64,000 nucleotides of DNA from Catonella massiliensis. Its GTDB lineage: Bacteria; Bacillota; Clostridia; Lachnospirales; Lachnospiraceae. Location of the stretch: the NCBI RefSeq assembly GCF_016651435.1, contig NZ_JAEPRJ010000001.1, positions 1,736,001 through 1,800,000 of the forward strand, written 5' to 3'. Below the pieces are notes generated by a model. It was not told the origin of the DNA, ran no database searches, and saw only the letters and a program-made list of their open reading frames with translations. Position numbers and translations under genes: made by a program. The first letter of the stretch is position 1. The number at the start of each line of letters is the position of its first letter. Of the stretch, positions 17,103-25,665 are shown piece by piece.

Positions 17103-17492
17103 CTATTTGAGTGCTTCGAAGGATTCAATTCCACTTGAAATCAAAGTAAAATCTATGAACTGTTTATCCTCGTCAGTTCCTTCTCTAAATTCGTCTGCTC
17201 TCTTAACAAACTTTTTGCAGTTATCAATCGCATCTTCTATCATAAGCAGGGAGTCTGCGTCTACATCTCCCTCAACTATATGAACCATAACTGACTTATA
17301 AGGTGTCTGTCCCGGTTTGATACTGCCAGAGAGCGGGTGAGTAAGGAGTACTGAACCTTTATGTATCATGTCTCTTAACTTTTCCATAACATTTAGAATG
17401 TCACCCTCTACAAAGTCAATGTTATAATTACCTTCTATTTTTTCTTTAACCAACGGATTGTTAGTAACTATCAAAACTTCTTGCTTTTTCAT
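17103..17492 (-). CDS. grdX: GrdX protein of the glycine reductase locus
   Basis: The 129-residue protein begins MKKQEVLIVTNNPLVKEK and contains TPYKSVMVH, features shared by GrdX proteins found only in glycine/sarcosine/betaine reductase loci. Its biochemical role is not established. Here it stands alone between two terminators (17521-17564 before, 17044-17093 after), whereas in well-known clostridial loci it sits near the front. It is likely soluble and cytoplasmic, as no signal or membrane segment is seen. Confidence 0.9.
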   Translation of the reverse strand: MKKQEVLIVTNNPLVKEKIEGNYNIDFVEGDILNVMEKLRDMIHKGSVLLTHPLSGSIKPGQTPYKSVMVHIVEGDVDADSLLMIEDAIDNCKKFVKRADEFREGTDEDKQFIDFTLISSGIESFEALK

Positions 17493-17520
17493 TTAATTTC
17501 ACCTTTATACAAAAAACTTA

Positions 17521-17564
17521 CGGCTGCAGCCATCTTTATCTAAATGGTAAAGAAACTGCAGCCG
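17521..17564 (-). terminator. Intrinsic terminator after grdD
   Basis: A nine-base perfect stem (CGGCTGCAG / CTGCAGCCG), with a short inner CCAT/ATGG pairing, is followed on the minus strand by TAAGTTTTTT. It sits 30 bases past the grdD stop and separates grdCD from grdX. Confidence 0.75.
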
Positions 17565-17593
17565 GTATATTGTCTTACTATGTAAAACTAGTC

Positions 17594-18751
17594 TTAGCTT
17601 ACATATCCTGCCTTCTGAAGTATTTCAACTGACTTTGCCTTATTTGCATCAGATACTCTGATGATAGGACCTGTACAACCCATACCACTTTCAGCATAGA
17701 TATTTTCTTTCCAAAGTACCTTAACAGCATCTTCAAGATCCATAACTTCTACGCCAGGAATCTGAGCTGTAACTATTTCCTTTGGAGGCTCTTTTACGTC
17801 TTCACTTGGAGCTGCGCTCTTCTCACGAGCAGCCTTAAGCTCAGAAAGTATCTTATCAAGGCCGGCCTTCTTGGCAGCCTTAAACTCAGCATCAGCCACA
17901 TCAAATACTTTTCCTCTTACAAGCTGCGCTGCATAGCGGATAGCATTTGCTATAACAGGAGTACCTGAAGCACGGGAAATAATCATAACTAAGTTCTTAT
18001 ATCCCTCGCCAATACCAGGACCGTATCCAAATCCGCTTGCTTCGTAGCTTCCACCTGTAGTGAAGGAAGAAAGCATCTTGCTCATTACATTACCTGTAAG
18101 TGAATCCATAACCATGATATCAGGAGTAGCCCTTAATACATCGTTACCTCTCATTACACAGCCGCCATCAGATCTGCTTGACTCTGTGAAACGGATGTCA
18201 TAGCCGCCTTCCTGAAGTCTCTTAAGTTCTTTCTCTGTCTGTCTTGCACCATCTACGTTAAGAATACCTACTGTTGGCTCTTTAACTCCACAAGCCTTAG
18301 CTGTGATGATACCATAGATAGCATTCTTTATCATACCTTCAATACGGTCAGTGCTTGAAGTACCTGTAGTATTGGCAATGAATAGTTCCTTACCAACACC
18401 AGGTGTAATTGCACGTCCTACTGTAGATACACCGATTGGGAATGGATAATGCATTGTAACCGCGCCGTCAATCTCGCCTGATGCAAGCATTTCGTCCATT
18501 TTATCATGTCCTTCTTCATCGTTACTAACCTTAACAGTAGTAACTCCTTCTGCCTCAAGAGTACCGATGTAATATACATCAATCCCATCTCTTGCAGCCT
18601 CAATCGCAGCCTTCATGGTAGTCTCTTCGCCATGCTCAGAACCCATACCTGTAAGCGCAATCTTAGGTCTCTTACCGAAGCTTCCTGTTTCAAGGCCTTC
18701 AGCCATTTCAAGGAAGGTATCGGCAATTATCTTTTCAATTCCTTTTCCCAT
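17594..18751 (-). CDS. grdD: Glycine reductase component C alpha subunit GrdD
   Basis: With GrdC, this 385-residue subunit releases acetyl phosphate from the acetyl-enzyme formed at the end of glycine reduction. Cys359 in SGMGCTGPIIRV corresponds to the active-site thiol known from a characterised GrdD. The N-terminal part has a PlsX-like fold (KIALTGMGSEHGEE, TTGTSSTDRIEGM). AGGTGG lies before the ATG, 21 bases after grdC. A charged linker rich in Lys, Glu and Pro (about 300-325) separates the two parts. Confidence 0.96.
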   Translation of the reverse strand: MGKGIEKIIADTFLEMAEGLETGSFGKRPKIALTGMGSEHGEETTMKAAIEAARDGIDVYYIGTLEAEGVTTVKVSNDEEGHDKMDEMLASGEIDGAVTMHYPFPIGVSTVGRAITPGVGKELFIANTTGTSSTDRIEGMIKNAIYGIITAKACGVKEPTVGILNVDGARQTEKELKRLQEGGYDIRFTESSRSDGGCVMRGNDVLRATPDIMVMDSLTGNVMSKMLSSFTTGGSYEASGFGYGPGIGEGYKNLVMIISRASGTPVIANAIRYAAQLVRGKVFDVADAEFKAAKKAGLDKILSELKAAREKSAAPSEDVKEPPKEIVTAQIPGVEVMDLEDAVKVLWKENIYAESGMGCTGPIIRVSDANKAKSVEILQKAGYVS

Positions 18752-18772
18752 TACATTTCCACCTTCCTCAGA

Positions 18773-20308
18773 TTATTCTGTTACCAAAGATGCTGCAAAC
18801 TCTTTCATAGCCTTAGCTATAAGTCCCTTTACCTCTTCCTCTGATACTCCGCTTTCCTTGCTGTCAGCAGAAGTATTAGCCTGAATTACAAAGGAAACAC
18901 CGTCAAAAAGGTTTGTCATTCTTCCAAGGAAGAGTGAACCCTTACCAACTATCATAGCCTTCTTGATGTTGCCGGCTAAGATATCTTCTCTAGCAAATCC
19001 GATATATGGAGCACCTGATGGGATGTGTCCCTGAGTAGGAGCAAAGCCTACAAGACCATGCTTCTCGATGAAAGCAGGAATCTCAGTTCTCTCAATCTGA
19101 CCCTTCTTTACAGCAAGAGCAGCTATCATCTTATAGTTAGCCTCAGGAACGTCTCCTGCTCCTGCTGGCTTAGTAATATCAGGATTCTGCATCTCTGTGG
19201 CAAATTTATCTATATCAGTAATCTTAAGTCCTACTTTCTCAAGTGGATCAGCAACAAGGCTTCCGATTACGTTCTGAGGAGCTGAACCTGTACCAACTGT
19301 ATGACGTCCAATGATCTCAAGGTTAATCTCAGGGCTTACACCGTCATTCTCAGCAATGAGAATACAAAAAGAAGCAATACAATCCTCAAGAAGTGGAACA
19401 TCCTTCTTTACATGATCCTTACCGTTCATACCAAGCTTAGGTACGCAGCCACCACCGATTACAGCAACTGTCTTATAAGCACCTGCCTTAACAAGTGAAG
19501 CAGCCTCGATAAGAGCGTGTGCAGGACCTGCACAGAAGCCTCTTGCATCTGAACCGGTAGCGTTTACAAGACCAGCTATCTCAGCAACAGCCTTTGCAAA
19601 GTTACCGCCACCACGCTGGTTAACGTCACCACAAGCCTCTTCTGAACAATCGATAACGTATTCAACATCTTCTTTAGCTACGCCTGTGCTCTTAAGTGAG
19701 TGAAGTACTGCAAGTACGCTTGAAGCCTTATTTACAAGGTTCTCGTGCATAACCTCAGCTGAAAGGTTTACGTCGATATCGTGAGCACGCTTAACGCAGC
19801 CTACAAGTGTCTCCCCATAATAAAGACCTTCTGCACCGTCATTATTAACGAACTGCTCGATTTCTGAAAGCTCAAAACCTTCGTGAACTCTTGCCATTAT
19901 ATCTTCTGTGATTACAGGATCTGCTGCAAGCTCAGCCTTGTGAGCTGCTACAAAGCCTTTCTCAAGCATAACTACTTCAAATACATCACTAGCCTGAACT
20001 AAAAGAAGGAACTCTGCCTCAGGCATAATCTCACCAAACTTACCGTATCTCTCAGCACCTGCCATCTTCTTGTCAAAGTAAGGGAATTCTACCTCTCTGA
20101 ACTGAGCAGGTGTAGCATTGCCAATGTAAACCTGATTTGGCCAGTAATCAACAACATCCTGATAGCTTCTGAGATGACTTGGTACACCCTTTAAGAATTC
20201 TGAATCAGGGTTAACAATCTTCTCAGTTACAGCTGTAGAACCATTGTGAATTATCATGCTTGGTGTATGCGCAAGTGCATAACCTGTTCCTTTAATAATA
20301 CTGTTCAT
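18773..20308 (-). CDS. grdC: Glycine reductase component C beta subunit GrdC
   Basis: GrdC (511 residues) is the thiolase-like subunit that takes the carboxymethyl group from the GrdA selenoether and forms the acetyl thioester. Thiolase-type features include NQRGGGNFAKAV, DARGFCAGPAHALIEA, with the likely acyl-accepting Cys, and GHIPSGAPY near the C-terminus. I use the ATG at 20308, which has GGTGG at proper distance; the GTG at 20317 overlaps that site. It is followed by grdD in the same block and preceded by the grdA terminator, so grdCD probably has its own promoter. Confidence 0.96.
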   Translation of the reverse strand: MNSIIKGTGYALAHTPSMIIHNGSTAVTEKIVNPDSEFLKGVPSHLRSYQDVVDYWPNQVYIGNATPAQFREVEFPYFDKKMAGAERYGKFGEIMPEAEFLLLVQASDVFEVVMLEKGFVAAHKAELAADPVITEDIMARVHEGFELSEIEQFVNNDGAEGLYYGETLVGCVKRAHDIDVNLSAEVMHENLVNKASSVLAVLHSLKSTGVAKEDVEYVIDCSEEACGDVNQRGGGNFAKAVAEIAGLVNATGSDARGFCAGPAHALIEAASLVKAGAYKTVAVIGGGCVPKLGMNGKDHVKKDVPLLEDCIASFCILIAENDGVSPEINLEIIGRHTVGTGSAPQNVIGSLVADPLEKVGLKITDIDKFATEMQNPDITKPAGAGDVPEANYKMIAALAVKKGQIERTEIPAFIEKHGLVGFAPTQGHIPSGAPYIGFAREDILAGNIKKAMIVGKGSLFLGRMTNLFDGVSFVIQANTSADSKESGVSEEEVKGLIAKAMKEFAASLVTE

Positions 20309-20470
20309 ACTTTCCACCTCGTTTTATTAGTTTTTTACCTTCTAAGCACTTGGTTATATAATAAATATCCCCCAAATGTTGATTTCTTTTTCTTGTAAGA
20401 ATATTTTTGAAGTAATTTTTGACACTCAATGGATGATAATTGAATCATTAAAAACTACAATCACAAAAAT

Positions 20471-20498
20471 GGCGATGAGGCAGTTAAACCTCATCGCC
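20471..20498 (-). terminator. Intrinsic terminator after grdA
   Basis: A perfect ten-base stem GGCGATGAGG/CCTCATCGCC with an eight-base loop is followed on the minus strand by ATTTTTG. It lies 30 bases past the grdA stop. Confidence 0.82.
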
Positions 20499-20528
20499 AC
20501 CTCTTAACTCTTAAATTGCAAAGCTTAT

Positions 20529-21002
20529 TTATAGATATTTGCAATACTCGTTTCTGATGTTAGTCATCTCTTCAATGATTCCGTCAACATCAAGAACCAT
20601 CTCCATCATACTAACCTGGTCATCATAAACGCTTGCATCAACTTCTGCTTTTATCTCTGGTTCGCAAATATGGTATACTGTGAGTCCAAGCTGAACTCCT
20701 GTCAATGGACCTGCAAAAGTAGGATCTCCAGCTGTAACAGTCTCAGCTGCAAGGCCTGCTGCCTCACCCTCTGCTGCACCAAGAACTACTACTACGTTCT
20801 CAGGACCGTACTTCTCTGAAAATTCCTTTACTCTTTTCTGGTTTTCAAGATCCATTGCACCTGCGCTCGTTCAAACGAAGCACTCAGTAGATGCAAAAAT
20901 TACTTCACCACCGGCTGACTCTACACAGGCACTAATAGCTGGGCCCGGTACACCGTCACGATCGCCGATGATTACTACCTTTTTGTCTTTTAAGATAGCC
21001 AT
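20529..21002 (-). CDS. grdA: Glycine reductase component A, selenoprotein GrdA
   Basis: GrdA is the small selenoprotein that carries the Se-carboxymethyl group between components B and C. An in-frame UGA at 20871-20873 is residue 44, in [14 protein letters not shown], the family CxxU site. The whole product is 157 residues, the usual length; a caller that stops at UGA keeps only the last 108. The start [17 protein letters not shown] at 21002 has AGGAG six bases before; an extra in-frame ATG at 21005 is an alternative. It follows trxB and trxA, which re-reduce it, and is closed by a strong terminator. Confidence 0.97.
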
Positions 21003-21200
21003 CATATTCTCCTTTCAAAAGTGTTTCAATATATCGTTAAAGCTTATGCTTTAAACGCATTTTAATACAACTCATAGTTTATCACAGTTGCAATAAAATT
21101 TCAATACTCTGGGAATACACTATAATTATTGTAAAAATTCATGTAAAAACCACAGTAATTTTAGATTTTTTTACAATAGGTTAAATTACTTTTGGTTTAA

Positions 21201-21521
21201 TTACTTTGCGTACTTCTCAACCATAGCTCTGATAGCTGGCTCTGTACAATCTTCCTTAGCAAGCTCTTCAACCTTCTCGCCACCCTTGTAGATAGCCATA
21301 ACAGGAAGTCCTAAAATCTTCTGTCCGATTGCAAGACGACGAGCCTGAGTTGTGTTGAGTGCACAGAATTTGAGCTTTCCTTCAAACTCATCAGCAAGTC
21401 CGTGTACAAATGGCATAAGAGCCTGACAAGGTACACAGCCATCACCGTAAAAATCAACGAATACATATCCGTCAGCCTCAAGTACCTCTGGTCCAAATGT
21501 TTCCTTATTTACTTCTAACAT
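21201..21521 (-). CDS. trxA: Thioredoxin of the glycine reductase system
   Basis: The 106-residue thioredoxin has active site GDGCVPCQAL with Cys29 and Cys32. The GCVPC motif in place of the usual WCGPC is the form known from glycine-reductase-linked thioredoxins. It passes electrons from TrxB to the GrdA/GrdB cycle. About 195 bases separate it from grdA, without a clear terminator. Confidence 0.94.
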   Translation of the reverse strand: MLEVNKETFGPEVLEADGYVFVDFYGDGCVPCQALMPFVHGLADEFEGKLKFCALNTTQARRLAIGQKILGLPVMAIYKGGEKVEELAKEDCTEPAIRAMVEKYAK

Positions 21522-21611
21522 ATCTATGTCCTCCTATAAATTGTATTTTATTAAATTATCTAATTTCATTGATACAGTACTACAAAAGATTAGATTGTAA
21601 TACTTGTATAA

Positions 21612-22559
21612 TTAGATAAGTCCGTTTACATACTTATCACACATTGTTGCTGCGATAGCACCATCTGCTGCAGCAGTTACAACCTGACGAAGCTCTTTTA
21701 CTCTAACATCACCAACTACAAATACACCAGGGATGTTGGTACGCATGTTATCATCAGTAATGAAGTAGCCTCTCTCATCAAGCTCAAGACCTGTATCTTT
21801 GAAAAGGTCTGAGTTAGGGATTCTTCCGATGAAACCGAAGAGACCGAACATACCGTCATCTTCATTTGCTACAATGTGAGTAACCTCACCTGTCTTTACA
21901 TTCTTAACATCCATCTCTGAAAGGATGCCGTCTCCATAAAGCTTTGTAACAGCACTGTCCCACATAAAGTGAAGATTCTCAATCTTGAAAGCCTTCTCCT
22001 GAATGGACTTAGCAGCTCTAAGCTCATCTCTTCTATGAATGATAGTAACATTTCTTGCAAACTTTGTAAGATACATAGCTTCCTCAACAGCTGAGTCTCC
22101 ACCGCCAACTACATATACGTCAAAGCCTTCGAAGAAGTTAGCATCACAGGTAGCGCAGTAAGATACACCCTTACTTGCGAACTCTTTCTCTCCTTCACAG
22201 CCAATTGGTCTTGGATAAGCTCCTGTTGCAATAATAACTGTCTTTCCTTCATAAGTACCATTATTACAGGTAACCTTCTTTACATCACCCTTAAGCTCAA
22301 CAGAAACAACTGTGTCGCTTACACGTTCACATCCAAAATGCTCACACTGTTTTGTCATTCTGGCAATAAGACTTGGACCGCTCTCTCCTTCAAGAACCTG
22401 TCCAGGATAGTTCTCAATCTCATCTGTGATTGCTATCTGTCCGCCATCACTTCCCTTTTCAATGATAAGAGTAGAAAGTCTGGCTCTTCCACCGTAAAGG
22501 CCTGCTGCAAGGCCGCCAGGTCCTGCCCCAAGAATAATTACATCATACAGCTTACTCAT
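21612..22559 (-). CDS. trxB: Thioredoxin reductase
   Basis: The 315-residue FAD enzyme moves electrons from NADPH to TrxA. FAD-binding GAGPGGLAAG (11-20), redox pair CATC at 135-138, NADPH-binding GGGDSAVEEA and C-terminal FAD motif GVFVVGDVR are all in order, and the length is standard. It is the first gene of the grd locus, with a promoter at 22704-22733 and a TTGCAA array between promoter and gene. Confidence 0.97.
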   Translation of the reverse strand: MSKLYDVIILGAGPGGLAAGLYGGRARLSTLIIEKGSDGGQIAITDEIENYPGQVLEGESGPSLIARMTKQCEHFGCERVSDTVVSVELKGDVKKVTCNNGTYEGKTVIIATGAYPRPIGCEGEKEFASKGVSYCATCDANFFEGFDVYVVGGGDSAVEEAMYLTKFARNVTIIHRRDELRAAKSIQEKAFKIENLHFMWDSAVTKLYGDGILSEMDVKNVKTGEVTHIVANEDDGMFGLFGFIGRIPNSDLFKDTGLELDERGYFITDDNMRTNIPGVFVVGDVRVKELRQVVTAAADGAIAATMCDKYVNGLI

Positions 22560-22616
22560 AGTTCACACTCCTTTTTTTCATTTTCAATCCAAGTTATATG
22601 GATATAGCCAAATGAT

Positions 22617-22652
22617 TTGCAAAAATTTGCAAGATCTTGCATTTAATTGCAA
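22617..22652. promoter_or_regulatory. Four TTGCAA/T sites phased every 10 bases
   Basis: TTGCAA at 22617, 22627 and 22647 and TTGCAT at 22637 are spaced exactly ten bases apart, so all face the same side of the helix. The array lies in the trxB leader, 52-87 bases downstream of the -10 box, a roadblock or repressor position. The adjacent TetR protein or the selenium LysR protein are candidate binders; neither is shown. Confidence 0.5.
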
Positions 22653-22703
22653 AATCTCACAAATTTTATTCAATAATTTGATTTACAACATCATGCACAT
22701 TCT

Positions 22704-22733
22704 ATTATACAACACATCTACCATATTTGTAAA
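22704..22733 (-). promoter_or_regulatory. Promoter of trxB-trxA-grdA
   Basis: On the minus strand TTTACA (22728-22733), an 18-base spacer and TATAAT (22704-22709) form a strong vegetative promoter about 145 bases upstream of trxB. Confidence 0.65.
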
Positions 22734-22883
22734 ATACTTTTTAAACGCATTCTCTACTTTTGTACTTTTTCATCATTTTTAAGTGCTTTTATTGTAGAAA
22801 TTGCCGTCATTACCTCTATTTTAATTTACTTTCAACTAGATATAGCATTGAAGGTAAGTATATAAGAGCTGATTATTATATTT

Positions 22884-22912
22884 TTGACATCCGCACCATT
22901 ATAGTATATTAT
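22884..22912 (+). promoter_or_regulatory. Promoter of the TetR gene
   Basis: TTGACA (22884-22889), 17 bases, then TATTAT (22907-22912), about 70 bases before the gene start on the plus strand. Confidence 0.65.
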
Positions 22913-22983
22913 ATCCATGCGCGTAAGCCCTAAATAACGACAATGAGTCATCTTTTTAATATTATTGAAAGAGGTTAGATAAA

Positions 22984-23652
22984 TTGGCACATAAAGCAAC
23001 TAAAGAACAGAGAAACAAAAATCTTCGTTCCTTCGTTATAGCAACCTACAAATTTATTGAAGAGGATAACTTTAATAGCATTCACATCAGAAGTATCGCT
23101 AAAAATGCGGGGTTTCACAATTCTACAATATACACATACTTTAAGGATGCTGAATACCTAATATCGTTAGCTTCCGTCAAGTTCTTTGAACAGTATATCC
23201 ATTCACCGGCGGAATTAAGCGACCGTAACTTATCCGACAAGGAAAACTTTTTTGAAATATGGCGTTTCTTCTGTCTGAACGCATTTAAGTATCCTGAGAT
23301 ATATCACAACTTTTTTTTTGGAAGACATAGCGATGACCTGACATCTATATTCAAAGAGTATTACACCATCTTTCCAGACGAAGAGTATAAACACTCCTCG
23401 AAGACGCACAGCATGTATGTAGGGAAAAATATAAACATCAGATGTCTTGATATACTAAAACCACTTATAGGCTTAGATGGCAACAGATTGAGCGAGGAAA
23501 ATGTTACTATTGCCAATAGTTTGATTATAGCTTATTTTAAGGCTCTTTTGGAGCAGGTGCTTGTATACAGAAAAGATAACAAGGAAGTAGACACCGATGA
23601 ATTAACAACTCAGTTCATGACCACCCTTGAATTTATAATTAAAACAGACTAG
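22984..23652 (+). CDS. TetR/AcrR-family regulator beside the grd locus
   Basis: The 222-residue protein has an N-terminal TetR helix-turn-helix (HIRSIAKNAGFHNSTIYTYF, about 38-57) and an all-helical C-terminal domain of unknown ligand. The start is TTG at 22984 with GAGG upstream. It is the only clear plus-strand gene in the window and is divergent from trxB, the classic arrangement for a local regulator. I infer that it controls the glycine reductase locus; the ligand could be glycine or a redox signal, but nothing in the sequence shows this. Confidence 0.88.
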   Translation: MAHKATKEQRNKNLRSFVIATYKFIEEDNFNSIHIRSIAKNAGFHNSTIYTYFKDAEYLISLASVKFFEQYIHSPAELSDRNLSDKENFFEIWRFFCLNAFKYPEIYHNFFFGRHSDDLTSIFKEYYTIFPDEEYKHSSKTHSMYVGKNINIRCLDILKPLIGLDGNRLSEENVTIANSLIIAYFKALLEQVLVYRKDNKEVDTDELTTQFMTTLEFIIKTD

Positions 23653-23957
23653 AAAAACATCAACTGAATTTCTTATAAAAAGTCTAGTTGAGGCTTTTCC
23701 CAAGCTTTATCCCATCTGCAATGGGATAATCATGATTTATTTATAGTATTTTATCTATAAATATTGTATTAATATCATATAAAACAATTTTACAAATTGC
23801 ATGATATATTATATTATAATATCATCTTTGGTTCACACAATACCATCATATGTGAATAGGAGAAAGCAGGAATCTGGGAACCTGCTTTCTTTTTTTTTGC
23901 AAAAAAATACAAGAAAGAATCCTGTAACTAAACATTCTTTCTTGTACCATTTCTATT
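23653..23957. other. Region between TetR gene and glycosyltransferase
   Basis: This 305-base AT-rich gap contains a weak hairpin TATCCCAT/ATGGGATA near 23708-23728 that may end the TetR transcript, then the small RNA candidate at 23824-23898. No coding frame is supported. Confidence 0.55.
23824..23898 (+). ncRNA. Probable small RNA with own promoter and terminator
   Basis: A promoter-like TTTACA (23789-23794) and TATTAT (23812-23817, 17-base spacer), with a perfect TATAAT at 23815-23820, would start a transcript near 23824. The short transcript has a TTCACA/TGTGAA hairpin and then a perfect ten-base stem AGAAAGCAGG/CCTGCTTTCT followed by a run of T residues, a textbook intrinsic terminator. 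It has no usable ORF. It could instead be the end of a long TetR 3' UTR. No known RNA family was recognised. Confidence 0.5.
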
Positions 23958-25145
23958 TTATTCCAGTACCTTTTTTAATATATTCTCCCAAGAAAGCTTT
24001 GATACACAGTCAGCATTAGCCTTGCTTTCATCATTAATGCTTTCAGCAATAGCCTTTGCAAGCCTTGCTTCAAACTCTGGCAGTTCTTCTTTTACTGGCT
24101 CATCCATATTTACAAGGGTGGGCAGCTTGACATATCTTATATTAGCTTCAGGTGCGTTATTCGCAAAGAATTCAGGCACTCCCGGAAGGGTTGTCACTAC
24201 AACCTTCATACCGCAGGCAAGAGCCTCTATCACAACAAGAGGTATGGCATCAAAAAATGATGGCAGAACAAAGATATCACTGCTTCTATATCGGTCTGCA
24301 ACTTGAAGAGGGGTTAGCCTTCCTGTGAACTCCACCTTATATTTACAGTTCTTTGCTAATTCTTTTATAATCCCATACTCTTCTTCATTCCCTGCTCCAC
24401 CTACCAAAGTAAGCTCCAGTTTATCTTCAGGAATATCAAGTTTATTAAGACATCTCAAAAGGCTCATAACTCCTTTTTTCTCTGCCACCTTTCCTGTAAA
24501 AAGCAGGCGTTTAACAGACTTTTCTTCTGTGCGTCCTACAGCATTAAATATACTCTGATTGTAGCCAATCCCAACCAGTGTAATCTTATCTTCCTCTACA
24601 CCATAGGCTTTTACAACCTCATCTGCCTGAGCCTTTTGTGGCGCAAATATCCTGTCAAGCTTTCTTACATTTTCTATAATATAATCTCTTTCAAGATTAT
24701 GCTTGCCCATCTGCCTGATATCAGTATTGTGGCAGAAACCATATACCTTTGTGCGAGGATATCTCTCCCTCACAAGACTTGTAAGGAGGTAGAGATGGTG
24801 GCATAAGATAATATCAGGCTTAATCTCCTCCACAGCTCTTTCAATCACTGTTAAAAATGCCTTCTTAAACTTCTCTTCCATATCGCGAGTCATGTCACAA
24901 TAACGGCTACTCTCGTAAGGCATCTCATCCGACATTCCGAATATATTAAAGGGCAGCTCAGGTGAATTGTAGTATACAGGGTAAAACTTCGCAGAATCAG
25001 GCAGGTTCACAACATCCTCCTTATACACTCCTGCAACCACCCCCTGAGTATGTCCCTGTTCAGCCATTACTCTCACCAATTCGGTCAGATATATACCACT
25101 ACCCGTAGACATAGGCTTTTGAGCAATTATATTTAATATTCTCAT
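23958..25145 (-). CDS. Glycosyltransferase family 4 (GT-B fold)
   Basis: The 395-residue cytoplasmic protein has the two-lobed GT-B layout. The N-lobe opens with MRILNIIAQKPMSTGSGIYL, and the C-lobe has FTGKVAEKKGV and the donor-binding segment SFFDAIPLVVIEALACG with its spaced Glu residues. Donor and acceptor are not predictable. It lies directly 3' of selC, facing the same way as the selenium genes. Whether it has a selenium-related role or is only a neighbour is unknown; no sugar pathway genes adjoin it. Confidence 0.88.
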   Translation of the reverse strand: MRILNIIAQKPMSTGSGIYLTELVRVMAEQGHTQGVVAGVYKEDVVNLPDSAKFYPVYYNSPELPFNIFGMSDEMPYESSRYCDMTRDMEEKFKKAFLTVIERAVEEIKPDIILCHHLYLLTSLVRERYPRTKVYGFCHNTDIRQMGKHNLERDYIIENVRKLDRIFAPQKAQADEVVKAYGVEEDKITLVGIGYNQSIFNAVGRTEEKSVKRLLFTGKVAEKKGVMSLLRCLNKLDIPEDKLELTLVGGAGNEEEYGIIKELAKNCKYKVEFTGRLTPLQVADRYRSSDIFVLPSFFDAIPLVVIEALACGMKVVVTTLPGVPEFFANNAPEANIRYVKLPTLVNMDEPVKEELPEFEARLAKAIAESINDESKANADCVSKLSWENILKKVLE

Positions 25146-25276
25146 TTATATCTCCTATCTGCATGCGGTTTCTCATAGAATTTTTTATTCGATTGGAAAT
25201 TGTTGAAAACTTCCCATTAAATAAAAAATGGGCGCTGCATAAACAGCACCCAAAACGGATATACTCCGATATATTC

Positions 25277-25373
25277 TGGCGAAGGCGTGTGAGAATCGAA
25301 CTCACCCGGGACGCAAACGCGCCCTACACTGGTTTTGAAGACCAGGAGGCACACCAGTTACCTAACCGCCCCC
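25277..25373 (-). tRNA. selC: tRNA-Sec (anticodon UCA)
   Basis: The 97-base gene has anticodon loop CTTCAAA with TCA at 25336-25338 on the minus strand, in stem CTGGT/ACCAG. Other features are a long variable arm stem (GGGCGC/GCGTCC), T arm GTGAG-TTCGATT-CTCAC, an extended acceptor stem and an encoded CCA. These match bacterial Sec tRNA. One G-A mismatch remains in the last acceptor pair. It sits between DUF3343/yedF and the glycosyltransferase. Confidence 0.95.
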
Positions 25374-25419
25374 AAAAAGACAACGGGAATATTATATCGC
25401 ATTTTTTGCGGTCTGTCAA

Positions 25420-25656
25420 TCAGATTAGGCAACTATGTATAGCCTGTTCTTTAAGTCCTGCCTCCTTTAGAACTTCTCTTATTCTATCCTCATTTTCAGG
25501 AGCAGAACACCAGGCAAGTCCACAACCGGCTGAAATCACCTTAGGTACGGGAATCATCCTGCCGGGAACGTTCTTTTCTTCACAGAGGTTCTCCATCTTC
25601 ATGGCATCTGTGGTATTGCTAAAGGTCACTACAATTTTTGCTTCTTTTGCTCTCAT
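25420..25656 (-). CDS. DUF3343 protein, putative Se/S carrier
   Basis: The 78-residue protein starts MRAKEAKIVVTFSNTTDAMK and contains SAGCGLAWC, the two-cysteine motif of DUF3343, proposed to carry sulfur or selenium. It starts nine bases after yedF, so both are co-transcribed, and selC follows. It ends in HSCLI before a UGA that I treat as a real stop because the frame beyond runs into the tRNA. Role in selenium trafficking is inferred from family and place. Confidence 0.88.
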   Translation of the reverse strand: MRAKEAKIVVTFSNTTDAMKMENLCEEKNVPGRMIPVPKVISAGCGLAWCSAPENEDRIREVLKEAGLKEQAIHSCLI

Positions 25657-25665
25657 TTATACCTC

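Larger units (their letters stand above)
22560..22983. other. Divergent control region between trxB and the TetR gene
   Basis: This 424-base AT-rich gap holds the trxB promoter and TTGCAA array on the minus side and the TetR-gene promoter on the plus side. No coding frame is credible. It is the natural control point of the glycine reductase locus. Confidence 0.6.

Noticed and set aside
25380..25422. UGA at the end of the DUF3343 gene as a selenocysteine codon
   Set aside because: The frame past the UGA has no conserved residues and soon runs into selC; the protein is already full length.
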